From assembly GCA_016987375.1 (NCBI GenBank), contig PJRA01000005.1, positions 1,216,281 through 1,245,872 on the forward strand: a stretch of DNA of 29,592 nucleotides, written 5' to 3'. This stretch comes from Brachionus koreanus (Eukaryota; Rotifera; Eurotatoria; Ploima; Brachionidae). The notes under the pieces were generated by a model. That model was not told the origin of the DNA. It searched no databases and was given only the letters and a program-made list of their open reading frames with translations. Positions 9,709-19,900 of the stretch are shown one piece after another. Position 1 is the first letter of the stretch. Every line of letters starts with the position of its first letter. The position numbers were made by a program, and so were the translations under genes.

Positions 9709-9952
9709 AATTGTTTTTAACAAAAAAAATTGATAGATTTAATTTTTATTTATTGGTACTAAGTAAGAAATATAATACAAATAAAATAAGCTAAAATTTA
9801 GATCAAATAAATGTTTTTTTAACGTATTAAATGTCAATTAAACGTAAAAAAAAAAAGATAATACTAGATTTTTTTTTCCATAAATAGAATTTTTTTTAAT
9901 TTTATGATTTGAGCGTTCACCAGTTTAAAACTATTGATCTGAGCTTTCTGCT
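9709..9952. other. AT-rich spacer
   Basis: No coding frame or repeat recognised. If the ORF at 9953-10186 is a first exon, later exons on the minus strand should lie here or beyond, but none could be read. Confidence 0.3.
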
Positions 9953-10186
9953 TTAATTTTTTATTTGAAAAAACTCACTGCTGGGTACCTTTTGGAGATA
10001 ATCAAGCGATTCTTTAATATTATCTAGAGCATTCTCTGGAACTATTTGATTACATTTATCTTGAGGAAGAGTTTGGCTATTTTGCTCAGCTACCATACTG
10101 GTCTCCACCACAGGACTATTAGAGACGTTTGGATTAAACATTTCTATTAATTCATTGGGTATTGAATATAGTGAATATGAATCCAT
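9953..10186 (-). CDS. Hypothetical 77-residue protein or first exon
   Basis: Starts MDSYSLYSIPNELIEMFNP and continues through SPVVETSMVAEQNSQTLPQD to LDNIKESLDYLQKVPSS, then stops at 9953. The composition (Ser, Pro, Glu, Asn, few Lys or Phe) looks more like real protein than the surrounding AT-rich frames; the last third could form a short amphipathic helix. A perfect donor-like GTGAGT sits near its 3' end (about 9975-9980), so it may be the first coding exon of a spliced gene; joining to an AG about 31 bp on gives a quick stop, but that intron would be shorter than any other here. No family recognised. There are no signal peptide or membrane segments. Confidence 0.4.
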   Translation of the reverse strand: MDSYSLYSIPNELIEMFNPNVSNSPVVETSMVAEQNSQTLPQDKCNQIVPENALDNIKESLDYLQKVPSSEFFQIKN

Positions 10187-10892
10187 TTTTTTCTATAATA
10201 GTTTTGTTTTAGTTGTTTTAAAATCTAAATTATAATAGATATATAATGAAATTAAAATGTGAATTGACAGACAAACAAACAAAAAAAACACTTTTGATTC
10301 TTCTTAAATTATAATGGGAGCTCAAAAGTTTATGACTAAAAATGACGAAAAATATGTTAATTCATGTTTAATTTAAAGTCACATTTTTACAATATTTGAC
10401 AAAAAGTACATGGATGCCAAATATTTTAAAATTTTATTTAAAAAAAAATTCACGTTAAATAAATTTAATCTACCAGGTTTATGCCTGAATATTAGATTTA
10501 TATTTTATTTCAAAAAAGCCTTTTTTGAACTAGTAATTATTTTTGGGCCAGGCCCATTCGTTTAGAAAAAAAATTTTTAAATTCTAATAATTTATTAAAT
10601 TAAATGAACCTCTTTGCATAATTATAGAATTTTTAATTAATTTTGATTTTAAATAAATTAGTATCCTTGTCATACTTAAGTAATTAGAATGATTAATTTT
10701 GATAAGTTTTGGGCAGCGGCCAACCCCCGGTCATGACTAGTAGACCGTCAATAAGATAAATTAATTGAATGCATTTTTTTTTGGGTAATACTTTAAAAAA
10801 ATTCACTATTTTTTGAGCTATTATAAATTTTTTACTATATAATTTTTCAAGATAACCAGTTCAATATCATAAATCTTGAAAAATTTATTTTT
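10187..10892. other. AT-rich non-coding stretch with two GC-rich specks
   Basis: No coding frame. TGGGCCAGGCCCA (about 10543-10555) is a perfect short palindrome. About 10709-10748 is a GC-rich patch containing CGGTC..GACCG; it resembles the 3' untranslated scraps left by LINEs, but has no coding remnant beside it. Confidence 0.35.
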
Positions 10893-11264
10893 TTGTCAAT
10901 TTTATTAAGCTAATATTTTAAGAATTTTTGTTTTTAGTTTGCTATTAGATAAAATTTCAAAGAAAATTAAATAAAATCTTAACAAAAAAATTTATTTTTT
11001 AGCTTATTAACGTAATTTTTCGATGTTAAAGACATGTCTTTATCATCTATATCGAACATTAGTTTAAAATTTTTAACCTGTGACATGAATTAAAAGTCGA
11101 AAATGCATTTAAATATTCTCAAAAAAGCTACATTTTTGAAATTTAGAACATGTCATTACTATGCATTATTGTCCATAAAATGACATGTCTTAGAAATCGA
11201 TCATTTTTTACCTAGGGTTCGATTGTGATAAACTAAAATCTTTCATCTTAGCCATGGAATAAAA
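10893..11264 (+). repeat. Dispersed repeat, copy 2
   Basis: About 370 bp in the same orientation as 4170-4597 and highly similar, with identical blocks such as TTTGCTATTAGATAAAATTT and GACATGAATTAAAAGTCGAA. Relative to copy 1 it lacks the interval between two GAACATGTC direct motifs, as expected of a deletion by slippage or recombination between them. Not coding. Confidence 0.8.
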
Positions 11265-11560
11265 GTCTAGCCATTTTATAAACTTATCGCAATCCTATTT
11301 TTAGTTTTTTTCTTTTGTAGATCCATTCTCTGTAATAACGTTGCTCAAAGAAGGCTCACATATTTGGCTACATTTTTAAATGTCTGGTTTTTTTTGGTCT
11401 CCTATCAAATAGCACATCTTCAAGATCTCATGAAGAAATCTTTAATCTGATCTGCTCGTTGTTTGACTATTTACGTTTGTTTCATTATTTCATATTCGTG
11501 AACAGAAAAAATAAAGCTTAAACTACAAAAAATACAAAACAGGATTCTGAAAAAATAAGA

Positions 11561-11580
11561 GTACTAATGTAAACATTACA
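11561..11580. repeat. Target-site duplication, left copy
   Basis: GTACTAATGTAAACATTACA, identical to 11908-11927. It encodes part of the LINE tail (T-N-V-N-I-T), so it is host sequence duplicated on insertion rather than part of the inserted element. Confidence 0.8.
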
Positions 11581-11907
11581 TCTGGCAATGAGGATAAAAA
11601 CCCCAGAAGACTAATAAAAGTGCTTCTCGGTGGCAGTAATGTTTATTGTGCGTGCAGTGGCTACCTGGCGATTGTCAGTTAGTATCTGAGAAAAATAATA
11701 GTCTATTACTGGTTTCGGTCATTAATGATCCGGCAGTGGTCAAAATGGTCGACAGTTCCCTAGCAGTCGCTATAAAAGCGGGGGGAAGGTGTGTTAACTA
11801 ACTAACTGGATTAGTTAACTAACTAAACCCTGAGCGTTTTGTTAGAATAGAGCATAAATAGCTGTTCCTAAACGTCTAACGAGGAGATCGGATAGACGGG
11901 CCCAAGG
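11581..11907. mobile_element. 327-bp GC-richer insertion nested in a LINE, class unknown
   Basis: Lies between identical 20-bp repeats and is much more GC-rich than its surroundings (roughly 45% by eye). It starts TCTGGCAATGAGGATAAAAA and ends GACGGGCCCAAGG on the plus strand. No open frame of note. Internal features: TATAAAAG followed by GCGGGGGG (about 11771-11786), and a 9-bp perfect inverted repeat GTTAACTAA..TTAGTTAAC (about 11794-11820). A 20-bp target duplication points to target-primed insertion (SINE or LINE type), yet neither end has a poly-A or microsatellite tail, and no tRNA-type A or B boxes were found. A solo LTR is unlikely because the duplication is too long and TG..CA ends are absent. 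Confidence 0.7.
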
Positions 11908-11927
11908 GTACTAATGTAAACATTACA
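11908..11927. repeat. Target-site duplication, right copy
   Basis: Identical to 11561-11580. The LINE reading frame continues directly from it. Confidence 0.8.
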
Positions 11928-12070
11928 GATACTATTCTTAGAGTGCTTAAAATTGAAAAAATAGAAGACAGATTAAAGAAATTATTCATTAAATTTATGA
12001 GATTGGGAGCTCGACATGAATTTATCGCAAAAGAAATTAACGATTACTTCTCTAAATTACTCAATGCAAT

Positions 12071-12534
12071 ACTAAAAAATTCAAAACTATTTTTAATAAG
12101 CTAAAAAATAAGTATATGTTAATTAATCTAAATAAATAAAGCGTCACTTATTTTTCAAAATATAATAAATGTTGAATAAAGCGAATGTTAAAAAAAAGCC
12201 TAACAAAATTTCCATTAAAACTCAACCCAAACAATCTTAGATAACTCAGTAAAAAATAATTTAATAAATTACCTACTCGATTTTGAAAGGTTAAATATTC
12301 TGAATGAATGATTTATTTTTTCTCTACCCAATAAAAAAATATAAAGCATTTAAGTGATTTTTATTTTTATTCATAGATTCGAATATCCAATAGAAAACAA
12401 CAAGTCTATTATTATAATTTTTTTCTCGAAATTATTACAAAAAAAAATTCAAATTAGTCTTAAATATACAAATTTATAGTCAAAACTAAGATTTTTTTTA
12501 TGGAGCGTGATTAATTACTTTTGATTTTTATTCA
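12071..12534. other. AT-rich non-coding stretch
   Basis: Between two LINE tails of opposite orientation. No coding frame or structured repeat seen. Confidence 0.35.
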
Positions 12535-12965
12535 AGACGACCTTTCGCCTTCACCCTTGAGGTGTCCATTGAAAAACTCTTTTTGGTATTTTTGTTTCTT
12601 TCATTATAAGTGCATTCCCAAGCCACCGAAGCCTTTTACTCTTAATGCAATGATTTAACGGCTCTGAATTTGTTCCTTTGTATATTCAGCATCTCAGAAT
12701 GTCTCAGGTTTATTAAAAGAAGTTTAATAATTGGTTAGAATTTCTAGAATGCTGTTCAGACCTCCAGTGTGCAAGGTGTTTAGGCTTTTTCTGTCAAATT
12801 CAGACATTTTCCAACATTCACTATCGTATATCAGTGTTGCGCCTTCAACAGTGTTATATATTTTAAATTTTGATGCCCTGCTGTAGCATGTTTGGACGGA
12901 GTCTAGCAAAGGCACGCTTTGGTTTTATAAGTCTATTCTTAATGACTTTATACTCTCCCATCTCT
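12535..12965 (-). pseudogene. LINE reverse-transcriptase C-terminal remnant (GC-richer family)
   Basis: The minus strand reads, in three frames, KRAFARLRPNML (about 12895-12925), SRASKFKIYNTVEGATLIYD followed by SECWKMSEFDRKSLNTLH (open frame 12724-12915), then KRLRWLGNALIMKETKIPKR and VFQWTPQG (about 12550-12640). This is the order of the thumb and tail of the common non-LTR retrotransposons with R-R-L-R-W-L-G-H-V-x-R-M. Frameshifts and stops show decay. The KRAFARL motif recurs on the plus strand at 25505-25630, so at least two copies of the family lie in this window. Confidence 0.75.
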
Positions 12966-13105
12966 GCACTAATGGTGCTAAAAAATGAATGTATTAAAGA
13001 AAGCTAAATTTCATGATTGCTGAATGAGCTAATAAACCAGTGATTACTGAAGTTTTTTCAAAACATGAGATTACAGGGGACTTAAAAAAAAACACAGTGT
13101 GAGAA

Positions 13106-13940
13106 NNNNNNNNNNNNNNNNNNNNNNNNNNNNNNNNNNNNNNNNNNNNNNNNNNNNNNNNNNNNNNNNNNNNNNNNNNNNNNNNNNNNNNNNNNNNNNN
13201 NNNNNNNNNNNNNNNNNNNNNNNNNNNNNNNNNNNNNNNNNNNNNNNNNNNNNNNNNNNNNNNNNNNNNNNNNNNNNNNNNNNNNNNNNNNNNNNNNNNN
13301 NNNNNNNNNNNNNNNNNNNNNNNNNNNNNNNNNNNNNNNNNNNNNNNNNNNNNNNNNNNNNNNNNNNNNNNNNNNNNNNNNNNNNNNNNNNNNNNNNNNN
13401 NNNNNNNNNNNNNNNNNNNNNNNNNNNNNNNNNNNNNNNNNNNNNNNNNNNNNNNNNNNNNNNNNNNNNNNNNNNNNNNNNNNNNNNNNNNNNNNNNNNN
13501 NNNNNNNNNNNNNNNNNNNNNNNNNNNNNNNNNNNNNNNNNNNNNNNNNNNNNNNNNNNNNNNNNNNNNNNNNNNNNNNNNNNNNNNNNNNNNNNNNNNN
13601 NNNNNNNNNNNNNNNNNNNNNNNNNNNNNNNNNNNNNNNNNNNNNNNNNNNNNNNNNNNNNNNNNNNNNNNNNNNNNNNNNNNNNNNNNNNNNNNNNNNN
13701 NNNNNNNNNNNNNNNNNNNNNNNNNNNNNNNNNNNNNNNNNNNNNNNNNNNNNNNNNNNNNNNNNNNNNNNNNNNNNNNNNNNNNNNNNNNNNNNNNNNN
13801 NNNNNNNNNNNNNNNNNNNNNNNNNNNNNNNNNNNNNNNNNNNNNNNNNNNNNNNNNNNNNNNNNNNNNNNNNNNNNNNNNNNNNNNNNNNNNNNNNNNN
13901 NNNNNNNNNNNNNNNNNNNNNNNNNNNNNNNNNNNNNNNN
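13106..13940. other. Assembly gap (835 Ns)
   Basis: Unknown bases. The gap ends inside a Tc1-family transposase, so it probably covers the N-terminal DNA-binding half of that element; repeat content is a likely reason for the gap. Confidence 0.95.
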
Positions 13941-14440
13941 TAGACTTAATGGGACAGTTAATGTTTGGTCCAGAGTTACCTTCAGTGACGAATTCAATTT
14001 CGAGGTCTTTAATAATAAATCAAGAGTAATAGTAAAAAGGTTTAAAAATGAAAATTTCCATCCTAAGTTCAGTTATATCTAGGCTACAAAACGTTGGAGG
14101 TTTAGCTGGTTTATGGGGATCCATTTCTTACAAAGGCACAACATTTATACAGGAAGAATTAATCAATTTGTCTATATCAACACCTTGGAAAACAATCTAT
14201 TTTCATCTGTTGAACTCTTTTTTGAGCCAAATGACCCTTGGATTTTTCATCAAGATGACGCTTCGGAACATAGTGCTCACTCAGTTCAAAGAGCAGAACA
14301 CTGAGGTTCTACCATGATGTACCCGTCCACCAGATCTCAATCCAATCGAGAACTTATGATCATACATATATGCCAAATTGTTACACACTAAAGTAAGCTC
14401 AATTGAGAATTTAAAAGAGGTTTTACACAAAGAACTAGTT
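13941..14440 (+). pseudogene. Tc1-family transposase, 3' half, broken
   Basis: The catalytic pieces of a Tc1/mariner DDE transposase appear in order on the plus strand: WSRVTFSDEFNFEVF (first Asp, about 13960-14005), GLWGSISYKGTTFI (about 14108-14150), INTLENNLFSSVELFF then WIFHQDDASEHSAHSV (second Asp, about 14236-14290), and DLNPIENL (Glu, 14333-14356). Reading needs frame switches 1-2-1-2, so it is dead. The second Asp to Glu distance is about 30 codons, short of the 34 of classic Tc1, consistent with small deletions. The 5' half lies in the gap; no terminal inverted repeat could be identified at the 3' side. Confidence 0.85.
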
Positions 14441-14976
14441 ATGACTTGACTTAAAATTTTTTGATTTTAATTCTTAATTTAAATAAAATTTTAGTAAATT
14501 TCAAATTTTTTAAACATAATTTAATTTAAATTTAAAAATTTAATATTTATTTTTATCCTAAGTCTGTCTGTTTCTGACTTTTTTCCACTTGAACAAAAAC
14601 TCTTTGGCTCATATTGAAGCTCACAATGTAACTATCCCAGAAAAAATTCAGTAAGCTATGGGACAAGCAATCGAGCCGTGTGGGCCCATGGAAAATTAAG
14701 TCCACTTGACTTGACTTAAGACTTGAACAGAACAAAATATTAAAAATTCTTGTAACTTTTCTTTTAAAAGTCAAAAGTAAGTTCTGTAAATGCAACATGG
14801 TGCAACATTCAAAGTTGCACTATAATGAAAAATATGAAAAAACTCTCCAAACTTAGAATAATTTAAATTTGGACAAATTTGAATACAGTGCATTTTGCAG
14901 GGACTTTGCACATCACTAAGAGATATTGAATTTTGGTGCAACTTAGTATGTTGCAAACATTTTTTATTTAATTATT
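14441..14976. other. Transposon-like intergenic stretch, unassigned
   Basis: Contains GACTTGACTT motifs at about 14443-14453 and 14704-14718, like the interior of the hAT-like elements, around a GC-richer core (about 14565-14700). Minus-strand frames here (14553-14798 and 14771-14956) give no recognisable family. TGCAAC/GTTGCA motifs cluster at 14790-14815 and 14935-14956. Likely old non-autonomous element sequence. Confidence 0.35.
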
Positions 14977-14980
14977 TTAA

Positions 14981-15182
14981 CACTAGAAGCACCAAGCATT
15001 TTTTCAGGTTTTTTTAATTCATAAATATTTTATAAAAAAACTAAAATAATTTTATAAAGTAATATCATTTTTTAAAGGGAATTTAAAATCTACATAATTC
15101 AAAAAAGATATATTTAATTGAAAAATCCATTCAAAAGATCTCGAAAGATCGAGACAAAATGACTCGTTTAGTGCTTCTAGTG
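14981..15182. mobile_element. TTAA-flanked miniature element, family B, copy 1
   Basis: 202 bp with terminal inverted repeat CACTAGAAGCACCAA at the left; the right end on the minus strand reads CACTAGAAGCACTAAA. Perfect TTAA on both sides (14977-14980 and 15183-15186). It is the reverse orientation of the copy at 26122-26322. The inside is AT-rich with no coding potential; the minus-strand open frame 15052-15240 is a chance product of it. Confidence 0.85.
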
Positions 15183-15186
15183 TTAA

Positions 15187-16920
15187 GAAAAAAAAAAGCA
15201 CAATCAGCAGTATTTTTAAACCTTTTAACTTATTTTTCAATTTTTATGGTTTTCTGAATAATTAATGCTTAAAAAGCTTAAAACTTTTTCTGAACGCTGT
15301 TAATTAGTTCTACAAGCGCAACAAACTGGAAAACACTTCAAAGTGTGCTAATTATATGCAAAATCTAAAATTGTATTTTTACCATATTGTTGATAACAAT
15401 GAAACTTTTAATGTTGCATTAAAAGAACATGCTTTTGACTTTTAAATGAAAAATTATAAGAATTTTCAACATTTTGTTCTGTTCTATTGTACTAAATTTC
15501 ACAGCACCATTTTTATAAGAAGCAGAAACGTTTTTATTATTTGACAGTTTTCTTGTTTCTTATGGAATTATTTTAATGTTTTTTAATGCAATGCTGGTCG
15601 TACAAATATTCTATGAGCCTTCATTTTTGGAAAATTTGAATGACCAAGTTCTGTTTTAATTAAAAATAATTCAAATTTAAAAATAATTTAAAAGTATAAA
15701 AAATAATGTATAATAAGAAAAATGATGAAATGTAATTCTTTGAAAATTGAGTAACTATATCTTGAAAAAAATTGTCTCTTAATAAAATTAAAATTGGGCT
15801 TTTTTTCTTAAAATAATTTAATTTAATAGAGCACTATACCACAGTAATTAATAGTACTAATAATTTTTTTTATTAGAATATAGAGGTTTTAATTATCTAA
15901 AAAACGAAATGCAATATAGATATCAATTCTTTTACAAATTCTTAAATTTTAATACCATATAAAAAAAACAAATTTTTGGTTATTTTTTTTAGATTTTCAG
16001 CTATGAAGACTAAAGAGCTAGGCGACTATTTATTTTTCTGCAATAATTATTAGGCTATTCTCTTCTATATAATTATATAATTAATGATCGGAATGTCAAG
16101 GTCTTATATTTTCCTTAACCATGTGGTTTAAAAGATTTTAATCGTTTTTAACAGTTTAAAGTCAATAATCAGGTCTTATGGTTTAACTGATACATTTGTG
16201 TTAAAGTTAGTCAAATTCTCTACAGAATGATTAGTGGTCGGAAGTTTTTGGATAATTCCTAATACCACCCGACCTTGGTCCGACGGGTGCCTAAGCCTTA
16301 AAATTGATTGATAAAATAAATTTTTGAATATTTTCACTATTTTTGTGTTTTACACCTTAATCACAGTTATTTTTTGCTTAATTTTCAGTTTCCATTATCC
16401 TCATAATTGGTATTTTCCAAATTATTTGCAAAATTTGTATTTTTTAACTAGAAATTTTAATTTTTTTTTGTAAAATTTTTGGAAATTTTAATAAATGAAA
16501 AAACACACTTAAACCTCTTCATAATAAAGAAAAAATCAATATAAAAATGTTCATAAAGTAATAAAATTATTAGAAATCCGAGCATTAGCTCGATACAGTG
16601 AAATGCCGGAAATAATTTACATATCACGACAAAAAATAAAAAAGAAAAAATACTTCTCAAAAGATTTCAGCTCAATTTAAATGTTAACATAAATATGCTT
16701 AGGCTTAATTAAGAAAAAAAATAATTTGACTTCAAATAGATAAATCAAGCATATTTTATGCTTAAAATTTTTGAAAATTTTTCAAAAAATTTAGCTTTGT
16801 CTCATTTAATTGCACTCTTAATTTAAATATTCAACCAAACACCTTTGTTTACTCTTATCTATTTTTAAACCAAGTTATGAAACACAATTATCAATTTTAT
16901 TATTTGCAAAAATAATTTTT
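15187..16920. other. Long AT-rich intergenic region upstream of WDR20
   Basis: No credible gene on either strand. One GC-richer patch (about 16230-16305) holds a nested hairpin beginning CACCCGACC and ending CGACGGGTG, followed by ATTGATTGATAAAATAAAT; this resembles a LINE 3' tail. The WDR20 promoter must lie near the right end, but no motif stands out. The minus-strand frame 16457-16660 is Phe/Ile-rich and looks like chance. Confidence 0.4.
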
Positions 16921-19900
16921 ATGACGACGTCTCTAGCAACTATGGCCACCACAAACTTAGCTCAGACAACATCAGGTGCCTCAGTACCCAACAGCCCAAG
17001 TCCAGTGCTGGACGTCACTGACTCAAATTATGAAGTAAAAACCGAGTTTTATACCCGCGAAGGCCTCTGGAAACTAATGCCATCTCTTGAATTCGCTAGA
17101 CAAATTCAAAACACGAATTCAAACGCTTCTACGACCACTCAAAATTTCAACACATCTCAGCCTGGCCAGAACTTACAACCAGTGCTCAATCAGAATAGCA
17201 ATGATCCTGTCAAAATTAGCTTTTTCAAATTTAGAAAAAATACAATCTTCAAGGATTTTTATCTAAACTCTAAATCTAACAAGAAGAATTTGTGTCGCAG
17301 ATGTTCTTCGACTAAAAGACCAAATAGATTGAACAAACTTGCCGAATCGGACTCGGACGAAGACAACAGTGATGTAATATTTAGTAATATAGGAGAAAAT
17401 TCAAGTGAAACCGACAGTGAGATGGACTCAGAACAAACATGTCGTCTATGTAAGACTAATTTGAGCCGACATGACTCAGAGTCAAGCACAGACTCTTGTA
17501 AAAAATACTCTAAACACAATAATCAGATTTTAGAGCTAATGCTTTTTAATTATGGAAGAGAAATTTATACTTATGAATCTGGTTCAATAAATTTTAAAGT
17601 ATTTTTTAATTTAAGTCTAAAAAAAAAGAGAATTTTTTTTCCAAAAATATTTATTTTAAGGATGAATTAAAAAATTTAATTGATAAGAAAACTTATAAAT
17701 CTGTGATATCTACTTGTTTCGATATAAACAAAGTGGCTACAGTGAGCAATACTGTTTCGCTTCAGCTAAATAAAACAATAAACATAAACTTGTCAAGTTC
17801 AGATTTTGATAAGCTCAGTTTTAGTACGAATTCATCACAATTGTCGCTGATAGTCGCAGCCGGATTCAATAAAGGCGAAATACATGTATTTGATTTATTT
17901 AAAAAAGAAGCATCTGTATTTTACAATAATCAAGTAAATTTATATCAAAATTTTCAAACTTAATTCTAAATACAAACTTATTGATTTCATTTGACATTCG
18001 TTTCTGAGAAAATATTCTCATATTATTTTTACACTCAAAAACCGGAGGGTCTTTTGAACCCCTTTTGTAACTTTCTTTATTTGTTTTTTATTCAATAAAT
18101 TTAAGCATTTTTTTATAATTTTTTTTTCAATCATATCTTAAATAGAAAATATTATGAAATTATTTAATTTTTTCTATAAAATAATTTTATTTTCATTGAA
18201 AAAAAGTATTAAAAACGAATTAAATAAAAGGGTGAAAAAAGTCATCCGGTTTTTGAGTGTTAATCAATAGTTCGATGTTGATGTGTTACTAAGTGGAAAG
18301 ACTGTGTTCTTGAGTTTTCTATAACGAATATTAAAAATAATGTTAATTTTTTAGTTTATTTAGTTATCTGTATCGAGCTAATGCTCGGATACCTGAAAAA
18401 TGCACATCCCTTATTTTTGACTAAAATGCACACCTGGGTGTATTTAAAAAAATAGCATTCTGTTTTAATTCAGTTATAGAAGCGCATTTAAATTTAAAAA
18501 TCTGGCTGTAATTTTAAAAGTAAGCTTAAAATTTGAATTATTTGAATTAAGCACCAACAAATACTAAGGGTCGGCCCTTTAGTTAAAGTCTAATTAGTTT
18601 GCACTCTTCAAAAAAAGCTAATAAATATACCCAAAATCTTAAGACATTGAACATCCTCCTGTTTTATTATTAAATGTTTATAAAAAAACATATTTTCTAG
18701 AGAACTTTTTTAATAATAAAATAAATTTCGAATTATTTTTAAAGAAACTAATTTATTTTACAAATTTTTTGAGAGATTTTATTTGAATAAATAAATTTTT
18801 TTCAAAATTTAGTCCTTTTTTTGTCCAAAATATGACTTGCATTTTTTAAAATACACCCATGTGTGCATTTTTCAGGTATTCTAATGATTCTCTTTCAGAT
18901 AAAAAAAAATTATAAATAAAAATTCAAAGTAAGATAAAATAAAAACAAACTAATTGAAAGTTAAAAATGGCTTGTTGAAAATTGAAAGAGAGACAAAAAA
19001 GTTTCTCTACAAGTGTAAGTTTAATTAAAAACACTGTAAAACAAAAAAGATATATATATTTTTTTTTTATTCATTTCAATTTCTAATTGCATCACTAATT
19101 TATTTATTTATTTGATTTGACACAATGTTTTGGCGATGTTAAAAAACAAAAAAAGTTAAATTAAATTTTAAGATTTAAACGTTTAATAAAAATTATTGAT
19201 TTGAGAAATAAGTTTAATTGTAAAATAATTTTTATAAAAAGATGTGAAAAAAAAATTGTAAAAAGAATAAAAAAGTAAAAAATTCTCAATTCAAATTTGG
19301 CAAATACCTCAATCTTGAGACTGGATATCTTCACCTAATTCTGGTATCAACTTTTAGAAAAACATCAGTTAGCTTATTCAAATTGAAAAAAAATTTCATT
19401 AGATCCATTAGATACGAGATTTTGTTAATAATAAATTTTACCTGAGTTGTTCAAAAGTCATAGTTAAAGTCAAGTCAAGTCTTTTGACTTACAATATTTC
19501 TTCTAATTTTGCTACTATGGTCACAAACTCAAAGTTTTTGGTATAAGAAAAAATCAAATCAGGTTTTTAACTTTTTCAAAAAAAAATTTAAAGTCAAGTC
19601 TTCTGTGACTTGACTTTCAAAAGTCTTTAAATATACTTTTTTTTTTGACTTTTGCACAAGTCTGAATTTTACAGAGTCTATTAAACCATGATTTATATAC
19701 TTATGACTAAATTCAATCAACAATTTTACTATTTTGGTTCATAGCCTAACCAACTGATAAACAATATTTTTCTATGCAGTTCAGTTGTGTACAAAATGAG
19801 AATTTATTCCATTTTGTTATAAAAAATTAATAGGTTTACTGTTGAAAGTAGATTGAATCTTCTTTTAATAAAAGAATATTTACAAATAGGACTCATTAAA

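Larger units (their letters stand above)
11505..12070 (+). pseudogene. LINE reverse-transcriptase C-terminal remnant, interrupted by an insertion
   Basis: Upstream of the insertion the plus strand reads KLKLQKIQNRILKK (the L-Q-x-I-Q-N-R-x-L motif of non-LTR retrotransposon tails). Downstream, one frame reads TNVNITDTILRVLKIEKIED and RLKKLFIKFM, then EFIAKEINDYF, again typical of the same tail. The two halves belong to one element: taking out 11581-11907 and one 20-bp repeat puts them next to each other, with a single-base slip in an A-run (about 11550-11556). The element is inactive and 5'-truncated; its start near 11505 is approximate. Confidence 0.7.

Noticed and set aside
11581..11907. Solo LTR explanation for the nested insertion (TATA-like TATAAAAG inside)
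   Set aside because: Target duplication of 20 bp is far longer than the 4-6 bp of LTR elements, and the insert does not start TG or end CA.
11581..11907. Hammerhead-type ribozyme in the insertion
   Set aside because: No CUGANGA core with a matching GAAA was found on either strand.
13070..13105. CACAGTGTGAGAA just before the gap as a Tc1 terminal inverted repeat
   Set aside because: No matching inverted copy was found downstream of the transposase remnant and there is no adjacent TA target.
13071..14082. Long open frames across 13071-13997 (-) and 13099-14082 (+)
   Set aside because: They are open only because the assembly gap contains no stop codons; the real content is the broken Tc1 transposase after 13940.
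14553..14956. Minus-strand ORFs of 81 and 61 codons beside the Tc1 remnant
   Set aside because: No recognisable motif; the best-looking part (LLNFFWDSYIV) only faintly resembles a transposase and the surroundings are repeat-like.
15052..15240. 62-codon minus-strand ORF
   Set aside because: Lies mostly inside the non-coding family B element and is Phe/Leu-rich.
16457..16660. 67-codon minus-strand ORF with hydrophobic stretch
   Set aside because: Phe/Ile/Lys composition expected by chance in AT-rich DNA; no homologue recognised.
17259..17519. 86-codon minus-strand ORF
   Set aside because: Antisense shadow of the Ser/Asp-rich part of WDR20 exon 1.
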